Source of the DNA: Phycisphaerales bacterium
Lineage (GTDB): Bacteria; Planctomycetota; Phycisphaerae; Phycisphaerales; SM1A02
Length of the DNA stretch: 37,340 nt
NCBI GenBank assembly: GCA_028278245.1
Contig: JANQEQ010000119.1
Span: 1 to 37,340 of the forward strand
Reading direction: 5' to 3'
Shown here: positions 17,758-26,962 of the stretch, one piece after another
Layout of the letters: each line of letters starts with the position of its first letter
Numbering within the stretch: the stretch's first letter is position 1
Position numbers and translations under genes: made by a program
Notes under the pieces: model-generated
What the model saw: only the letters and a program-made list of their open reading frames with translations
The model's database searches: none
Told to the model about the DNA's origin: nothing

Positions 17758-18284
17758 CTGAAGAGCCTGAAAACATGATGCGCTCGAATGAACCTGATAT
17801 GTTGGCTGACGTCTATGGAGACCTCCGCCAAATTGCTGCAGAATATCTGCGCCGTGAACGTCCTGACCATACTCTGCAACCCACGGCGCTGGTTCACGAA
17901 GCATATCTCAAGCTGGCTGATAGCGGACAATGGAAGAGCGCCGCTCATTTTCGTGCAGTGGCTTCACGGGCTATGCGGCAGATACTCGTGGATCATGCAC
18001 GCATGCGTGGGCGATTGAAGCGGGGCGGTCAACATGAACGCGTCATGCTCACCACGGGTGTGGCGCTGGGTATGGATCGTGACCTTGATGTGCTGGCGCT
18101 TGACGAAGCGTTATCTGCCCTGGCGGGATACGATGAAAGAAAAGCACAGGTCGTGGAGCTCCGCTTTTTCGGCGGTCTTAGTGCACGTGAATCAGCGAAA
18201 ACTCTCGGTATCGCGCAGAAGACTGCCGAAAGCGATTGGTATTTTGCTCGTGCGTGGCTCCATGAACGACTTTCCCAACGCTAA
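17754..18284 (+). CDS. ECF sigma factor of the kinase-linked planctomycete type
   Basis: 176 residues from the ATG that overlaps the kinase stop; an upstream in-frame start at 17685 exists but would lie inside the kinase gene. Region 2 is at about 18-90 (LRQIAAEYLRRERPDHTLQ, then TALVHEAYLKLAD and AMRQILVDHARMR). Region 4 is at about 118-172 (DERKAQVVELRFFGGLSARE, with the helix-turn-helix TLGIAQKTAESDW). The TALVHEAYLKL pattern is characteristic of the Sigma70_ECF group common in planctomycetes. It is a paralogue of the sigma factor at 26955-27530. The fiber/metalloprotease/dockerin operon begins 108 nt downstream on the same strand and is a natural candidate target (inference). Confidence 0.9.
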   Translation: MTEEPENMMRSNEPDMLADVYGDLRQIAAEYLRRERPDHTLQPTALVHEAYLKLADSGQWKSAAHFRAVASRAMRQILVDHARMRGRLKRGGQHERVMLTTGVALGMDRDLDVLALDEALSALAGYDERKAQVVELRFFGGLSARESAKTLGIAQKTAESDWYFARAWLHERLSQR

Positions 18285-18392
18285 CATTGCCATGGATTAA
18301 TCAAAAAAATAAATAAAAATCGATGGGAAATCCCCCGGTCGATGACGCAGTTCTCTTGACAGCATCATGAATTTTTGCCGGAGGCTTTTATC

Positions 18393-19799
18393 ATGTTATG
18401 TTTCAGGATTCGTGTCATTGCGTTTTGTCTGCTTACTCTGGTGCTCACCACGAACCTTAGATTGGTGAACGCTGATTCTACGTTTACTTATCAGGGAGAG
18501 CTGACCAATGCCGGAGCACCGGCGCACGGTTCGTTCAATTTCCAGTTCAAAATGTGGAATGCGGTGGTTGGAGGATTACAAATCGGGAGCACGGAAGTGC
18601 TCAATGGCGTTTCTGTTTCCGAAGGTAGATTCACCGTTCAACTCGATTTTGGAGCTAATGCTTTTGATAACAATAACCGCTGGCTGGAGGTAATAGTAAA
18701 CAGTATTGCGCTCTCTCCTCGCCAGTTGATCACCCGATCACCATACGCAATCCAAACCCGTGGGATCTATGTTAATGATGAAGGCAAGGTGGGTTTGGGA
18801 AGTACACTCGCCACCGAGATGCTCACGATCAAGCATGAGGATGCCAATATTCTGTTGCTCAGCCAAGGCAATGACTGGGGCCCCGAGATCACCATGCGAA
18901 ACACCGCTTCGGGGATTTCCACGATCCACGGGAGTCTGATCTTTGATGACGGCTCCCGCTTGGCGGAGATCGGCTACGTCAAGCCGTTCATCGGCCCGGA
19001 TGGTCTTCAGTTTTCAGATTCTGTGGGCGCGACGATGAAGATCGCCGAGGGCGGGAACGTCGGTATCGGGACTACTGATCCACAGACACCACTCGAAGTG
19101 ATGGGGCTGATCCAGTCATCAGGTGAAGGTGCTTCGGTAGCAGCACGGAATCCAAACAACGATTCAGCATCAGTCACATTAGGCTGGCTGAATGATGTCG
19201 CTCGTATCCGTATTGGGGGTGAAGGACCGGGCGCAGGCGGGGGATTGGATATCCAGCGTGTAGCAAATGTGTCCCTTATGCGGATCCTGAACAATGGATA
19301 CGTCGGCCTTGGTACGACCGATCCACAGGCCAGACTCCATGTCGAGGGTAACGCTCGAGTCAACGTGCTTGAAGTTATGGGCGCAGACCTCGCTGAACGC
19401 TTCCCGACCAGCACGACGGATGTCATCGAGCCGGGTACTGTGATGGAGATTGATCCCGAGAATCCCGGTGAACTTCGCATTGCCACATCGGCGTACAGCA
19501 CGCTTGTCGCCGGCGTGGTCAGTGGAGCCAATGGTCTTCCCGCAGGTGCTGTCATGGGCAACATGGAAGGTCTTGAAGATGCACCTGCGGTTGCATTGAC
19601 CGGTCGTGTATGGGTGCACTGTGATGCAAGTTTATGTGCGATTCGACCGGGTGATCTTCTGACTACTTCAATAACACCCGGCCACGCCATGCGCGTCGAT
19701 GATCACACCCGTGCGCATGGTTCCGTCATTGGAAAAGCTATGACTGGTTTGGATGAAGGCAAGTGCGGCCTGGTGCTCGTACTTGTGGGGCTTCAGTAA
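18393..19799 (+). CDS. Secreted fiber-like protein with GxVGIGTTxP repeats
   Basis: 468 residues from the ATG at 18393 (GGAGG 8 nt upstream), with a signal peptide (about 1-27, ending VNA). Residues 30-125 are a beta domain (FTYQGELTNAG…ITRSPYAIQTRG) shared with the proteins at 20813-22225 and 27866-29641. Then come repeats of the GNVGIGTTDPQTPLEVMG kind (three copies, the last GYVGLGTTDPQARLHVEG), typical of trimeric fiber stalks in phage tail and bacterial surface proteins. The last 138 residues (331-468) form a compact domain starting ADLAERFPTS and containing IRPGDLLTTSITPGHAM. I know this ending from many uncharacterised environmental proteins but cannot name a function. No dockerin-like module. 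First gene of a five-gene operon downstream of a kinase/sigma pair. Confidence 0.75.
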   Translation: MLCFRIRVIAFCLLTLVLTTNLRLVNADSTFTYQGELTNAGAPAHGSFNFQFKMWNAVVGGLQIGSTEVLNGVSVSEGRFTVQLDFGANAFDNNNRWLEVIVNSIALSPRQLITRSPYAIQTRGIYVNDEGKVGLGSTLATEMLTIKHEDANILLLSQGNDWGPEITMRNTASGISTIHGSLIFDDGSRLAEIGYVKPFIGPDGLQFSDSVGATMKIAEGGNVGIGTTDPQTPLEVMGLIQSSGEGASVAARNPNNDSASVTLGWLNDVARIRIGGEGPGAGGGLDIQRVANVSLMRILNNGYVGLGTTDPQARLHVEGNARVNVLEVMGADLAERFPTSTTDVIEPGTVMEIDPENPGELRIATSAYSTLVAGVVSGANGLPAGAVMGNMEGLEDAPAVALTGRVWVHCDASLCAIRPGDLLTTSITPGHAMRVDDHTRAHGSVIGKAMTGLDEGKCGLVLVLVGLQ

Positions 19800-19823
19800 A
19801 CACACGCAAAAGGAGAATACACC

Positions 19824-20795
19824 ATGTTGTTACTACCTGCTTCCATGTGTGTGATACTTGTGGTTACCTCGCCAGATTCGCACACCCACGATTCGTCAGC
19901 TACAGATCACACACACCATCCGGGATCAACTGCATATTGTCCGACTGAACCAGCCGAATGGATCGGACGTGGCGGCGGAATGAATGGTCATGGATGGGAC
20001 GGCGAAGGCACAAACTCAGCAACAATCTACTTCCACATTGAAAATACAACCAACGATATGAGCGCACAGGAACAACGCTCGGCGTATATCTTTGCGTTAG
20101 TAACGTGGGCGAGTTACGTGGATATCGACTTTGTCGAAATCGCGGCACCCAACTGGGATCAATCTATCGATTTCCGTTATGCAGTGGGTGATCATTGTGC
20201 CATTGAAGGTGACGAGTGCGGCGATCCGGATTGCCCGTTTGATGGAGCAGGTGGTGTGCTAGCCCATGCAGGTTTCCCACCGGGTGCCCCTTCACAATGC
20301 GTCGATCCGATGTCTGAAACATGGGCGGGAAACGTTCACTTTGATGATGATGACATGTTCGAGCAGGATGATGCAGGTGCGGGTTTTAGCCTGATGCTGA
20401 TTGCCGCGCATGAAATCGGCCATGCGCTGGGGCTTGTTCACGATACAGGTTCAGGTGGACCGCACATCATGAGGCCGACGATCAACACGGATGATGGCAT
20501 GCAGGCTCCTTCGTCTTCAGACATTGCAAATCTGAGGTCGGGATACGCTGCCGGTGTCGGCAGCGTCACCAAGCTCGAAGATTCTGGCATTTGGGTTAAT
20601 AGCGCTTGGCTTGGTCCTGAGAATGGAACTGCAGGTAATCCATTTGACACCGTCGCTGAGGGTGTCGGTGGTCTGCCGCCGGGAAATGACGGCATCACCA
20701 TCCACGTGCTCGGAGGGTACTACCCTGAGAGTCTCACTATTTCTACGCCCTGCACGATTACCTCAGAGTTCAGCACAGCGTACATCGGGCAGTAA
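19824..20795 (+). CDS. Matrixin-like zinc metalloprotease, secreted
   Basis: 323 residues with AGGAG 9 nt before the start and a short hydrophobic N-terminus that can serve as a signal peptide. A metzincin (M10 matrixin-like) domain covers about 45-235. The zinc-binding helix AAHEIGHALGLVHD gives the HExxHxxGxxH histidines, and IMRPTI downstream is the Met-turn. An Asp/Gly/Cys-rich stretch before it (GDECGDPDCPFDGAGG) may bind calcium. The last 70 residues (GNPFDTVAEGVGGLPPG…GGYYPESLTI) resemble the beginning of a parallel beta-helix (DUF1565-like) and stop after about two strands. Sits 24 nt after one fiber-like gene and 17 nt before another, so it may process or remodel those proteins (inference from position). 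Confidence 0.82.
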   Translation: MLLLPASMCVILVVTSPDSHTHDSSATDHTHHPGSTAYCPTEPAEWIGRGGGMNGHGWDGEGTNSATIYFHIENTTNDMSAQEQRSAYIFALVTWASYVDIDFVEIAAPNWDQSIDFRYAVGDHCAIEGDECGDPDCPFDGAGGVLAHAGFPPGAPSQCVDPMSETWAGNVHFDDDDMFEQDDAGAGFSLMLIAAHEIGHALGLVHDTGSGGPHIMRPTINTDDGMQAPSSSDIANLRSGYAAGVGSVTKLEDSGIWVNSAWLGPENGTAGNPFDTVAEGVGGLPPGNDGITIHVLGGYYPESLTISTPCTITSEFSTAYIGQ

Positions 20796-20812
20796 ATACC
20801 TGGAGGAAAGAC

Positions 20813-22225
20813 ATGATTTTACGTTATTCATCAACCCTGTTCATTACATTGCTGGTCCTTGCATTTTCTGAGCAAGTAACTGCACAGACAGACACTACCT
20901 TTACATACCAAGGCGAACTCACAGATGGCGGCGAGCCTGCCAACGGATCGCACAACTTCCAGTTTGGTCTCTGGGATGCAGACGTGGGAGGTTCTCAGAT
21001 TGGAACAACTGCGATCCTCAATGGGATTCCCGTCACGGACGGGAAGTTCACCGTCGAGCTTGACTTTGGCGCCAGCGCCTTCGACAACACTGGCCGGTGG
21101 TTGGAAATCGTGGTTAATGGCATAACGCTGTCGCCGCGCAATCCGATCACACGATCGCCTTACTCTGTGCAGACACGTGGCATCTTCGTCGATGACGAAG
21201 GTGACGTCGGTATCGGAACGACCGAGCCCGCCGTCAACCTGCACATCGCCGGCACACGTCCCGAGGTACGCCTTCAGCACGGCAGCGTGGACGGCAACTA
21301 TACGCGTTTCTGGGATTACGACCTTGCGCGCATGAAGCTCCTGAAGTACTCGACTGCCTCAACAGTCAAGATGGACTTCAGCCCGATGCCCGGGGTAGGC
21401 GCCGGCGCGCGGATTCGCTTCTTCCGCGACACCTACGCCCCCGGCGATGAGAAGGTCGTCCAGTTCATGCGCGGTGACGGTACCGCCTCCAGCATCTCCG
21501 CCCAGATTGGCGTGGATGGAGTCGACAGCTTCTTCCAGGCCCACGGCGGCAACCTCGGCATCGGAACCACCAGCCCCACCGCAGCGCTTGATGTCGTCGG
21601 CGACAGCACCTTCCGCAATCGCCTGCGCGTCGGCTACTCTGGCGGGGATCTGTTCGGACAACTCAACGTCATAGACTCGAACGATGGTTCCCCCTTCGGC
21701 ATCTATGCCTATATGGACAACAGCACGTTCCCAACCATCTTCACGATCAATCCGACCGGCCCGTCACTCTGGGCGCAGGGGTTCAGCGACGCATCGTTGG
21801 CCGGAGGCGGCGTCGTTGTAGTTGGTGATAATGCGGGAACGAACCTCGCCATCGATGACGACGAGATCATGGCCCGTGACGGGAGCTCGCCGGCTGCGCT
21901 GCACCTCAACGCCGAGGGCGGCGATATCAACATGGGTCAACATAACATCCACCCGGCATTTGCCTATGGGAAGGTAGCTGATACCGGATCTCCAATCGCT
22001 GTCTCACAGAATGTATCTGCCGTACATCGGCTTGACGAAGGCGACTATGAGATTCTCGTGGATGGCGACGCTCACCCAAACGACATTGTTATTGTGACCA
22101 CAAATGACCAAGTATGTATTGTAGGGGCATTCGTGGACAGTGGGGTCTACAGAGTCCGCCCTCGCACTCGTAACTTCGCCGATCCGATTGACACGGCGTT
22201 TAGTTTCATTGTGTATAGACCGTGA
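20813..22225 (+). CDS. Secreted fiber-like protein with GxxGIGTTxP repeats
   Basis: 470 residues; GGAGG 7 nt upstream and a signal peptide (1-25, ending VTAQ). The N-terminal domain (about 28-125: FTYQGELTDGGEPANGSHNF…NPITRSPYSVQTRGI) is closely related to that of the protein at 18393-19799. Stalk-like repeats DVGIGTTEPAVNLHIAG and NLGIGTTSPTAALDVVG follow, separated by beta-rich segments. The C-terminal ~85 residues (KVADTGSPIAVSQNVSAVHR…AFSFIVYRP) form a small beta domain without known activity; neither S74 chaperone nor dockerin-like module is present. Third gene of the operon. The middle part (about 21200-21660) is noticeably GC-richer than its surroundings, which could reflect domain exchange. 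Confidence 0.72.
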   Translation: MILRYSSTLFITLLVLAFSEQVTAQTDTTFTYQGELTDGGEPANGSHNFQFGLWDADVGGSQIGTTAILNGIPVTDGKFTVELDFGASAFDNTGRWLEIVVNGITLSPRNPITRSPYSVQTRGIFVDDEGDVGIGTTEPAVNLHIAGTRPEVRLQHGSVDGNYTRFWDYDLARMKLLKYSTASTVKMDFSPMPGVGAGARIRFFRDTYAPGDEKVVQFMRGDGTASSISAQIGVDGVDSFFQAHGGNLGIGTTSPTAALDVVGDSTFRNRLRVGYSGGDLFGQLNVIDSNDGSPFGIYAYMDNSTFPTIFTINPTGPSLWAQGFSDASLAGGGVVVVGDNAGTNLAIDDDEIMARDGSSPAALHLNAEGGDINMGQHNIHPAFAYGKVADTGSPIAVSQNVSAVHRLDEGDYEILVDGDAHPNDIVIVTTNDQVCIVGAFVDSGVYRVRPRTRNFADPIDTAFSFIVYRP

Positions 22226-22305
22226 TCCCCGAATTTGTTGAATACGAAAAATAAGCAACAACGCAACTGACATAATCATAACTACTCCCAAATGGAGATA
22301 AATAC

Positions 22306-22728
22306 ATGAGACTCACACGAATCCTTACATCCTTAACCTTGTTATTTCTTGCTGCGGCAACGAACAGCCTTGGCAATTTCGAAATCCCCTGGCATACAAT
22401 CGATGGTGGAGGGGGAACTTCGGCGGGTGGAAATTTCGCACTTTCCGGCACCATCGGCCAGCACGATGCCGGTAACCCGATGACCGGTGGTAATTATTCA
22501 CTGATCGGCGGTTTCTGGGCCGGCACTGGTACATCCTCTGCACCCTGTCCGGCCGACCTGACTGGTGATCAGCAGGTTAATATAGATGACATCTTCGCCG
22601 TTCTCGGTTTGTGGGGAACATGCCCCGATCCCTGTCCCCCGTATTGCACCGGTGATCTGACTGAAGACTGCGTTATTAACATTGATGATATCTTTTCGAT
22701 CCTTGGTCAATGGGGCCCGTGCGACTGA
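22306..22728 (+). CDS. Small secreted protein with dockerin-like module
   Basis: 140 residues. Signal peptide about 1-24 (ending SLG). Residues 25-75 form a short Gly-rich beta domain (IDGGGGTSAGGNFALSGTIGQ, then GGNYSLIGGFWAG) that is common in planctomycete and environmental proteins and has no known function. The rest (80-140) is the full dockerin-like module with two DLT-x-D-x-x-(V/I)-N-I-D-D repeats joined by CPDPCPPYC. It is close to a free-standing copy of the module and may act as a linker or cap in the surface assembly (inference). Paralogue at 29643-30062 in the same relative position of the second cassette. Confidence 0.78.
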   Translation: MRLTRILTSLTLLFLAAATNSLGNFEIPWHTIDGGGGTSAGGNFALSGTIGQHDAGNPMTGGNYSLIGGFWAGTGTSSAPCPADLTGDQQVNIDDIFAVLGLWGTCPDPCPPYCTGDLTEDCVINIDDIFSILGQWGPCD

Positions 22729-22779
22729 GCACACGAAATCAACGATTAGGTAAATAGACAGAAATAATGAGAGTTAAAT

Positions 22780-24156
22780 ATGCGATACCTCACACCCCAA
22801 CTCATTGTCGTGGTTGCTTTCGTTCAGATCACAACTCTTGTTAATGCTGATCTTGGCGATCAAACATATAAACTATTGCCGAGCGACGGTACTGCTTTAG
22901 ATCTCTTTGGATGCGCTGTGGCAGTGTCAGGCACTACAGCAATCGTTGGAGCGAATCAGGATGATGAAAATGGTCAATACTCTGGCTCCGCTTATCTATT
23001 TGGTACTTCTACTGGTACCCAGCTTTTCAAACTCACGCCAAATGACGGCGCATACCGCGACAGCTTCGGTTTCGCAGTGGCAATCAGCGGCACGACTGCA
23101 TTAGTATCGGGACACTTGAATAATGATGCCGGTCCTGATTCTGGTTCTGCCTACCTCTTTGATACGACTACTGGTCAGCAACTCTTCAAGCTCCTGCCGA
23201 ATGACGGTGCTGCTGAAGACCAATTCGGCTTCTCTGTCGCCATCAATGGAACACTGGCGATTGTTGGTTCGCCGTATGATGATGATAACGGAGGCAATTC
23301 TGGGTCTGCCTATATTTTCGATACGACTACCGGACAGCAACTCCTGAAATTGCTGGCAAGTGACGGCGAACATGATGACAACTTCGGTATGTCGGTTGCC
23401 CTTCACGGGGCCACGGCCGTTATAGGCGCGGTCGGAGATGATGACCTTGGTTATGCTGCCGGTGCAGCTTATCTCTTTGATGTCACAACTGGTCAGCAAC
23501 TTTATAAACTTCTACCGAATGAAGGTGAGGCTGGTGACTGGATTGGTCGTGGAGTGGGGATTCGAAACAACACAGCTATCGTTGGAGCACCATATCACAA
23601 TACAAATAGTGGTTCAGCATATGTTTTTGATGTCAGTACGGGACAGCAGATCTTTGAGTTATTACCGAGCGGTGCAGGGGGTGCTGAGAACTTTGGGTGG
23701 TCTGTGGCAGTTACCGGTTCTCTCGGGGAAGAAGTAGCCATCCTGGGAGCTACGGGAGATGATGACAATGGCGGTGAGTCTGGATCCGCATTTCTTTTTG
23801 ATATTGCAACAGGACAGGAACTCATCAAATTGTTACCTGATGATGGTGCAGCGAATGACAGTTTCGGTAACGCAGTAGGGATTGATGGTACCACTGCAAT
23901 CTGCGGGGCTTACCTTGATGACGATAACGGGAACAACTCCGGATCTGCTTACTTGTTTAATGTGGGTATGTCAGAATGTCCTGCAGATCTGACTGGCGAT
24001 CAACAGGTTAATATTGATGATATCTTCGCCGTGCTGGGATTGTGGGGAACATGTGCAGATCCATGCCCGCCGTATTGTACTGGCGATCTCACGGACGACT
24101 GTCAGGTTAATATTGATGACATCTTCGCTATACTGGGGCAATGGGGACCGTGTTAG
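22780..24156 (+). CDS. Secreted seven-bladed FG-GAP propeller with dockerin-like module
   Basis: 458 residues with a signal peptide (about 1-24, ending VNA). From about 30 to 398 there are seven copies of a ~53-residue FG-GAP-like repeat, each starting with a variant of KLLPNDG, passing through FGxAVAISGTTAIVG and ending DDDNGxxSGSAYLFD. Seven repeats fit a closed integrin-alpha-type beta-propeller, and the Asp-rich loops (DDDNG) could bind calcium. Residues 399-458 are the dockerin-like module. No enzymatic motif is visible, so a binding or structural role is likely. Last gene of the operon that begins at 18393. The copy at 30131-31042 is a shorter relative. Confidence 0.85.
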   Translation: MRYLTPQLIVVVAFVQITTLVNADLGDQTYKLLPSDGTALDLFGCAVAVSGTTAIVGANQDDENGQYSGSAYLFGTSTGTQLFKLTPNDGAYRDSFGFAVAISGTTALVSGHLNNDAGPDSGSAYLFDTTTGQQLFKLLPNDGAAEDQFGFSVAINGTLAIVGSPYDDDNGGNSGSAYIFDTTTGQQLLKLLASDGEHDDNFGMSVALHGATAVIGAVGDDDLGYAAGAAYLFDVTTGQQLYKLLPNEGEAGDWIGRGVGIRNNTAIVGAPYHNTNSGSAYVFDVSTGQQIFELLPSGAGGAENFGWSVAVTGSLGEEVAILGATGDDDNGGESGSAFLFDIATGQELIKLLPDDGAANDSFGNAVGIDGTTAICGAYLDDDNGNNSGSAYLFNVGMSECPADLTGDQQVNIDDIFAVLGLWGTCADPCPPYCTGDLTDDCQVNIDDIFAILGQWGPC

Positions 24157-24463
24157 CGATCTTTGATTCGATACCGGCCTCGCCGCAATCAAGTTATTCG
24201 TTAATACCTTAGTCGAGATAGTGCTCCAGAGGTTATACTGATTATTTATAGTACACAAATGATCAACGATATTCACACACAGCGTGCAGGATCGTGTACG
24301 TTCGATTATCTTAGCAACACATAAAGACTTATATTTAGTTACCTACCGTGTTCCGATTGTCTTTTCATTGCATGCGATCACCCGACTCACATTCCTATTG
24401 CTGAGTAAATAATCTGCGATACTATTGGCAGGTATACGTCTATCAATATGTAATCCATGTAAT
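24157..24463. other. Convergent intergenic region, nothing recognised
   Basis: This AT-rich stretch of 307 bases lies between the FG-GAP gene (plus) and a kinase gene (minus) that end towards each other. I see no open frame with a ribosome binding site, no RNA gene and no strong hairpin with a T-run. Confidence 0.4.
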
Positions 24464-26962
24464 CTAGCGATCACTGCCCATCAATTGTTCAGCGATGGTG
24501 ATTAAAACTTTACGAATTGTAGCAAGTTGTGTTTCATTCACAGAATGCTTTTGATTGATCCATTGTGCACGTTCTGCCAGTGGATGCGGTTGGGGATGTT
24601 GTGATTTGTTATGCACAGTCACATATAATTTCAATAAATCCATGAATGAATGTGAATCAGAATGATTCATCTCATGTGGATCATCAATCAATTTCTGTCG
24701 TTCATCAACTGACAGATTGTCCCACCATACTTCCATGAGCTGAGTAAACTTCATTGGTGTGATTTGTTCAATTGCCCCGGTATCTAAACGACCGGCAAGA
24801 ATATCAAGAGCACGACGGTATTTACCCTGTTTTTCAAAATAGCCTGCTAGTTGAACCGCAGCGACCGGATTGCTCAACTCAAGGTTGCATTGTTCGTAAA
24901 GAACAACAGCGTCTGCGGTCTTGCCTTGCGCCAACAGGCACAACATAGACACACGTTCCAATGCCTGAGCGCGGTCAGCCGAGTAATTGTCTTTCGCTCG
25001 GTCAAGAAGAAGAGACGCCTGCGCAACGTCACCACAGCGAACTGCAGCGTCAGCGAGATAGATCATTAATGTACCGGAACCGGGCATTGCACGATGCGCA
25101 CTCTGTAACCTTGGATAGGCAAGTTCAGGTTCGTTCAGTGCCAGATACATGTTTCCGAGAGATGCTTCAATGAGTGGATCAGCACTCATAAGGCGCAGGC
25201 GACTCCAAGTATCAATAGAAATTTCCGGATCTCCCATGATTAAACCAAGCAAACCCAGGCATCGCAGATCATCTTCACTTGCCGAGTCAAGTATCTCCTC
25301 ATCGAACCGAGTTACAGTATTGTTGTTGTACCAATTCAATGCATAGGCATGAGTTAAGTTAATATCCCCATCTATTGCGCCACAAATATCAACGGCCTGA
25401 TTAGATTGACTGATAAGTGCGATCGCCAATTCTACCACTTTCCGTTCAAGTGATAGTATGTTGTTGCGGGGTGCTAAACGTGCTGCAATATCGTAATGCT
25501 CTAATGCTTTCTCCAATACTTCCTGGTCAATTGTGTTAATGAAAGATCGTGAGCGGATATCCGCCGTATTCCAGAATATAACGTTATAAATACCGTGATT
25601 TGTATGCTGCCCGCCAAGGATAAGATGAGCTTTCTGCAGATGTTGCTCAACCCAGATTGGGACTATGAACCAGTAGATCACAAACACGATAGCGACGATG
25701 AGGCTTGCAATCCCTCCGATTGAAGCTGCGGTTAATGCGCCACGGTGACGGCGAAGGTATCTAACACCTCGGGTAATTATTCCCGGTTGACTCGCAAACA
25801 ATGGAATCCCTTCAATATGACGATGAATATCTTCTGCCAATCCTTCAACAGATGCATATCGAGTATCTGGCTCTTTTGCCAGAGCATTAAGAATGATGGT
25901 ATCAAGATCACCACGTAAGGATCGTCGAATATGACGGGGATTCATTGATTGAGAATACGTCTCTGTTACTGTCCTTTGTCCTGAAGAAGTGACGATGTCA
26001 CTGGGTTTCTTCGGTTTCGTTTCAATAATTGCGCGTTCGATTTCGTGTCGAGAAACCGTGTCTTCACCATAAGGAAGACGACCGGTGAGCAATTCGTATA
26101 TCAATACTCCCAGCGAATAAACATCGGATGCGATGGAAACAAATTGACCGCGTACTTGCTCGGGACTGGCATAGCGTGGTGTAAGCAGACGCTCGCCGGT
26201 AGCTGTGATGGTCATCGCGTGTGGTGAAGCATCTGCCTGAAGCACTTTAGCAATTCCAAAATCCAGCAGCTTCGGCACACCTTCATCTGTAACGAGTATG
26301 TTTGATGGTTTTAAATCCCGATGGACAACCAGGTTCGCGTGAGCATATTGAACTGCCTGACACACCTTGAGTATCAAGTCGAGACGTTGATGAACCGCCA
26401 GCTTCTTTTCATGGCAGTACTGATCAATCGGAATACCTTCAACATATTCCATTACTAGGTAGGGTCGATGATCAGTCGTTGCACCGCCATCCAACAGTTG
26501 TGCTACATTGGGATGGTTGAGTGCTGCGAGTACTTGTCGTTCTCGGCGAAAGCGAGCAAGAATATCTTCCGAGTCCATCCCCCTTCTGATGAGTTTGATC
26601 GCTACGTCCTGTTGAAACTGGCCATCATTGCGCTGGGCAAACCATACTTCTCCCATACCCCCGCGGCTGATTAACCGCTGAAGAGAGTAAGGACCAATTA
26701 TGGTTTTTGTTTCTGTCACATGATCATGTATATCTGAGATGATATCTGTCGTAGAATGATTTGTTGACCAAGGTGCGGCATTGATCAATCCGTTTGTGTC
26801 TCCATCCGCTTCCAGAAGTTTTGCCACTTCTTTTTGAAGGATTTCATCTCCCGCGCAGGCTTTGATCAGAAATGACTTCCTATGATCCGTTGGTTGCTCA
26901 ATCGTTTCAAAAAAGAGCTTCTCGATCAAAGAAAAACGTTCCAAGTCTGGCTTGTTATACAT
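24464..26962 (-). CDS. Membrane Ser/Thr protein kinase with helical-repeat tail
   Basis: 832 residues from the ATG at 26962, which overlaps the sigma gene stop by 8 nt; a longer frame to 27088 would run far into the sigma gene and is not believed. A Hanks-type kinase domain occupies about 92-385: Gly-rich loop SRGGMGEVW (99-107, with Ser replacing the first Gly), VAIK with Lys123, HRDLKPSN (214-221), DFG (234-236) and SPE (266-268). One transmembrane helix at about 409-436 follows a basic stretch (RYLRRHRG). The remaining ~390 residues are TPR-like helices (for example LALNEPELAYPRLQSAHRAM) of a different type from the kinesin-light-chain repeats in the other two kinases. Expressed with the upstream ECF sigma gene. 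Confidence 0.9.
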   Translation of the reverse strand: MYNKPDLERFSLIEKLFFETIEQPTDHRKSFLIKACAGDEILQKEVAKLLEADGDTNGLINAAPWSTNHSTTDIISDIHDHVTETKTIIGPYSLQRLISRGGMGEVWFAQRNDGQFQQDVAIKLIRRGMDSEDILARFRRERQVLAALNHPNVAQLLDGGATTDHRPYLVMEYVEGIPIDQYCHEKKLAVHQRLDLILKVCQAVQYAHANLVVHRDLKPSNILVTDEGVPKLLDFGIAKVLQADASPHAMTITATGERLLTPRYASPEQVRGQFVSIASDVYSLGVLIYELLTGRLPYGEDTVSRHEIERAIIETKPKKPSDIVTSSGQRTVTETYSQSMNPRHIRRSLRGDLDTIILNALAKEPDTRYASVEGLAEDIHRHIEGIPLFASQPGIITRGVRYLRRHRGALTAASIGGIASLIVAIVFVIYWFIVPIWVEQHLQKAHLILGGQHTNHGIYNVIFWNTADIRSRSFINTIDQEVLEKALEHYDIAARLAPRNNILSLERKVVELAIALISQSNQAVDICGAIDGDINLTHAYALNWYNNNTVTRFDEEILDSASEDDLRCLGLLGLIMGDPEISIDTWSRLRLMSADPLIEASLGNMYLALNEPELAYPRLQSAHRAMPGSGTLMIYLADAAVRCGDVAQASLLLDRAKDNYSADRAQALERVSMLCLLAQGKTADAVVLYEQCNLELSNPVAAVQLAGYFEKQGKYRRALDILAGRLDTGAIEQITPMKFTQLMEVWWDNLSVDERQKLIDDPHEMNHSDSHSFMDLLKLYVTVHNKSQHPQPHPLAERAQWINQKHSVNETQLATIRKVLITIAEQLMGSDR

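Noticed and set aside
18356-18361. TTGACA as a -35 box for the fiber operon, and the same word at 27698-27703
   Set aside because: Neither has a -10-like sequence at 16-18 bp; the first would place the start point at or after the ribosome binding site.
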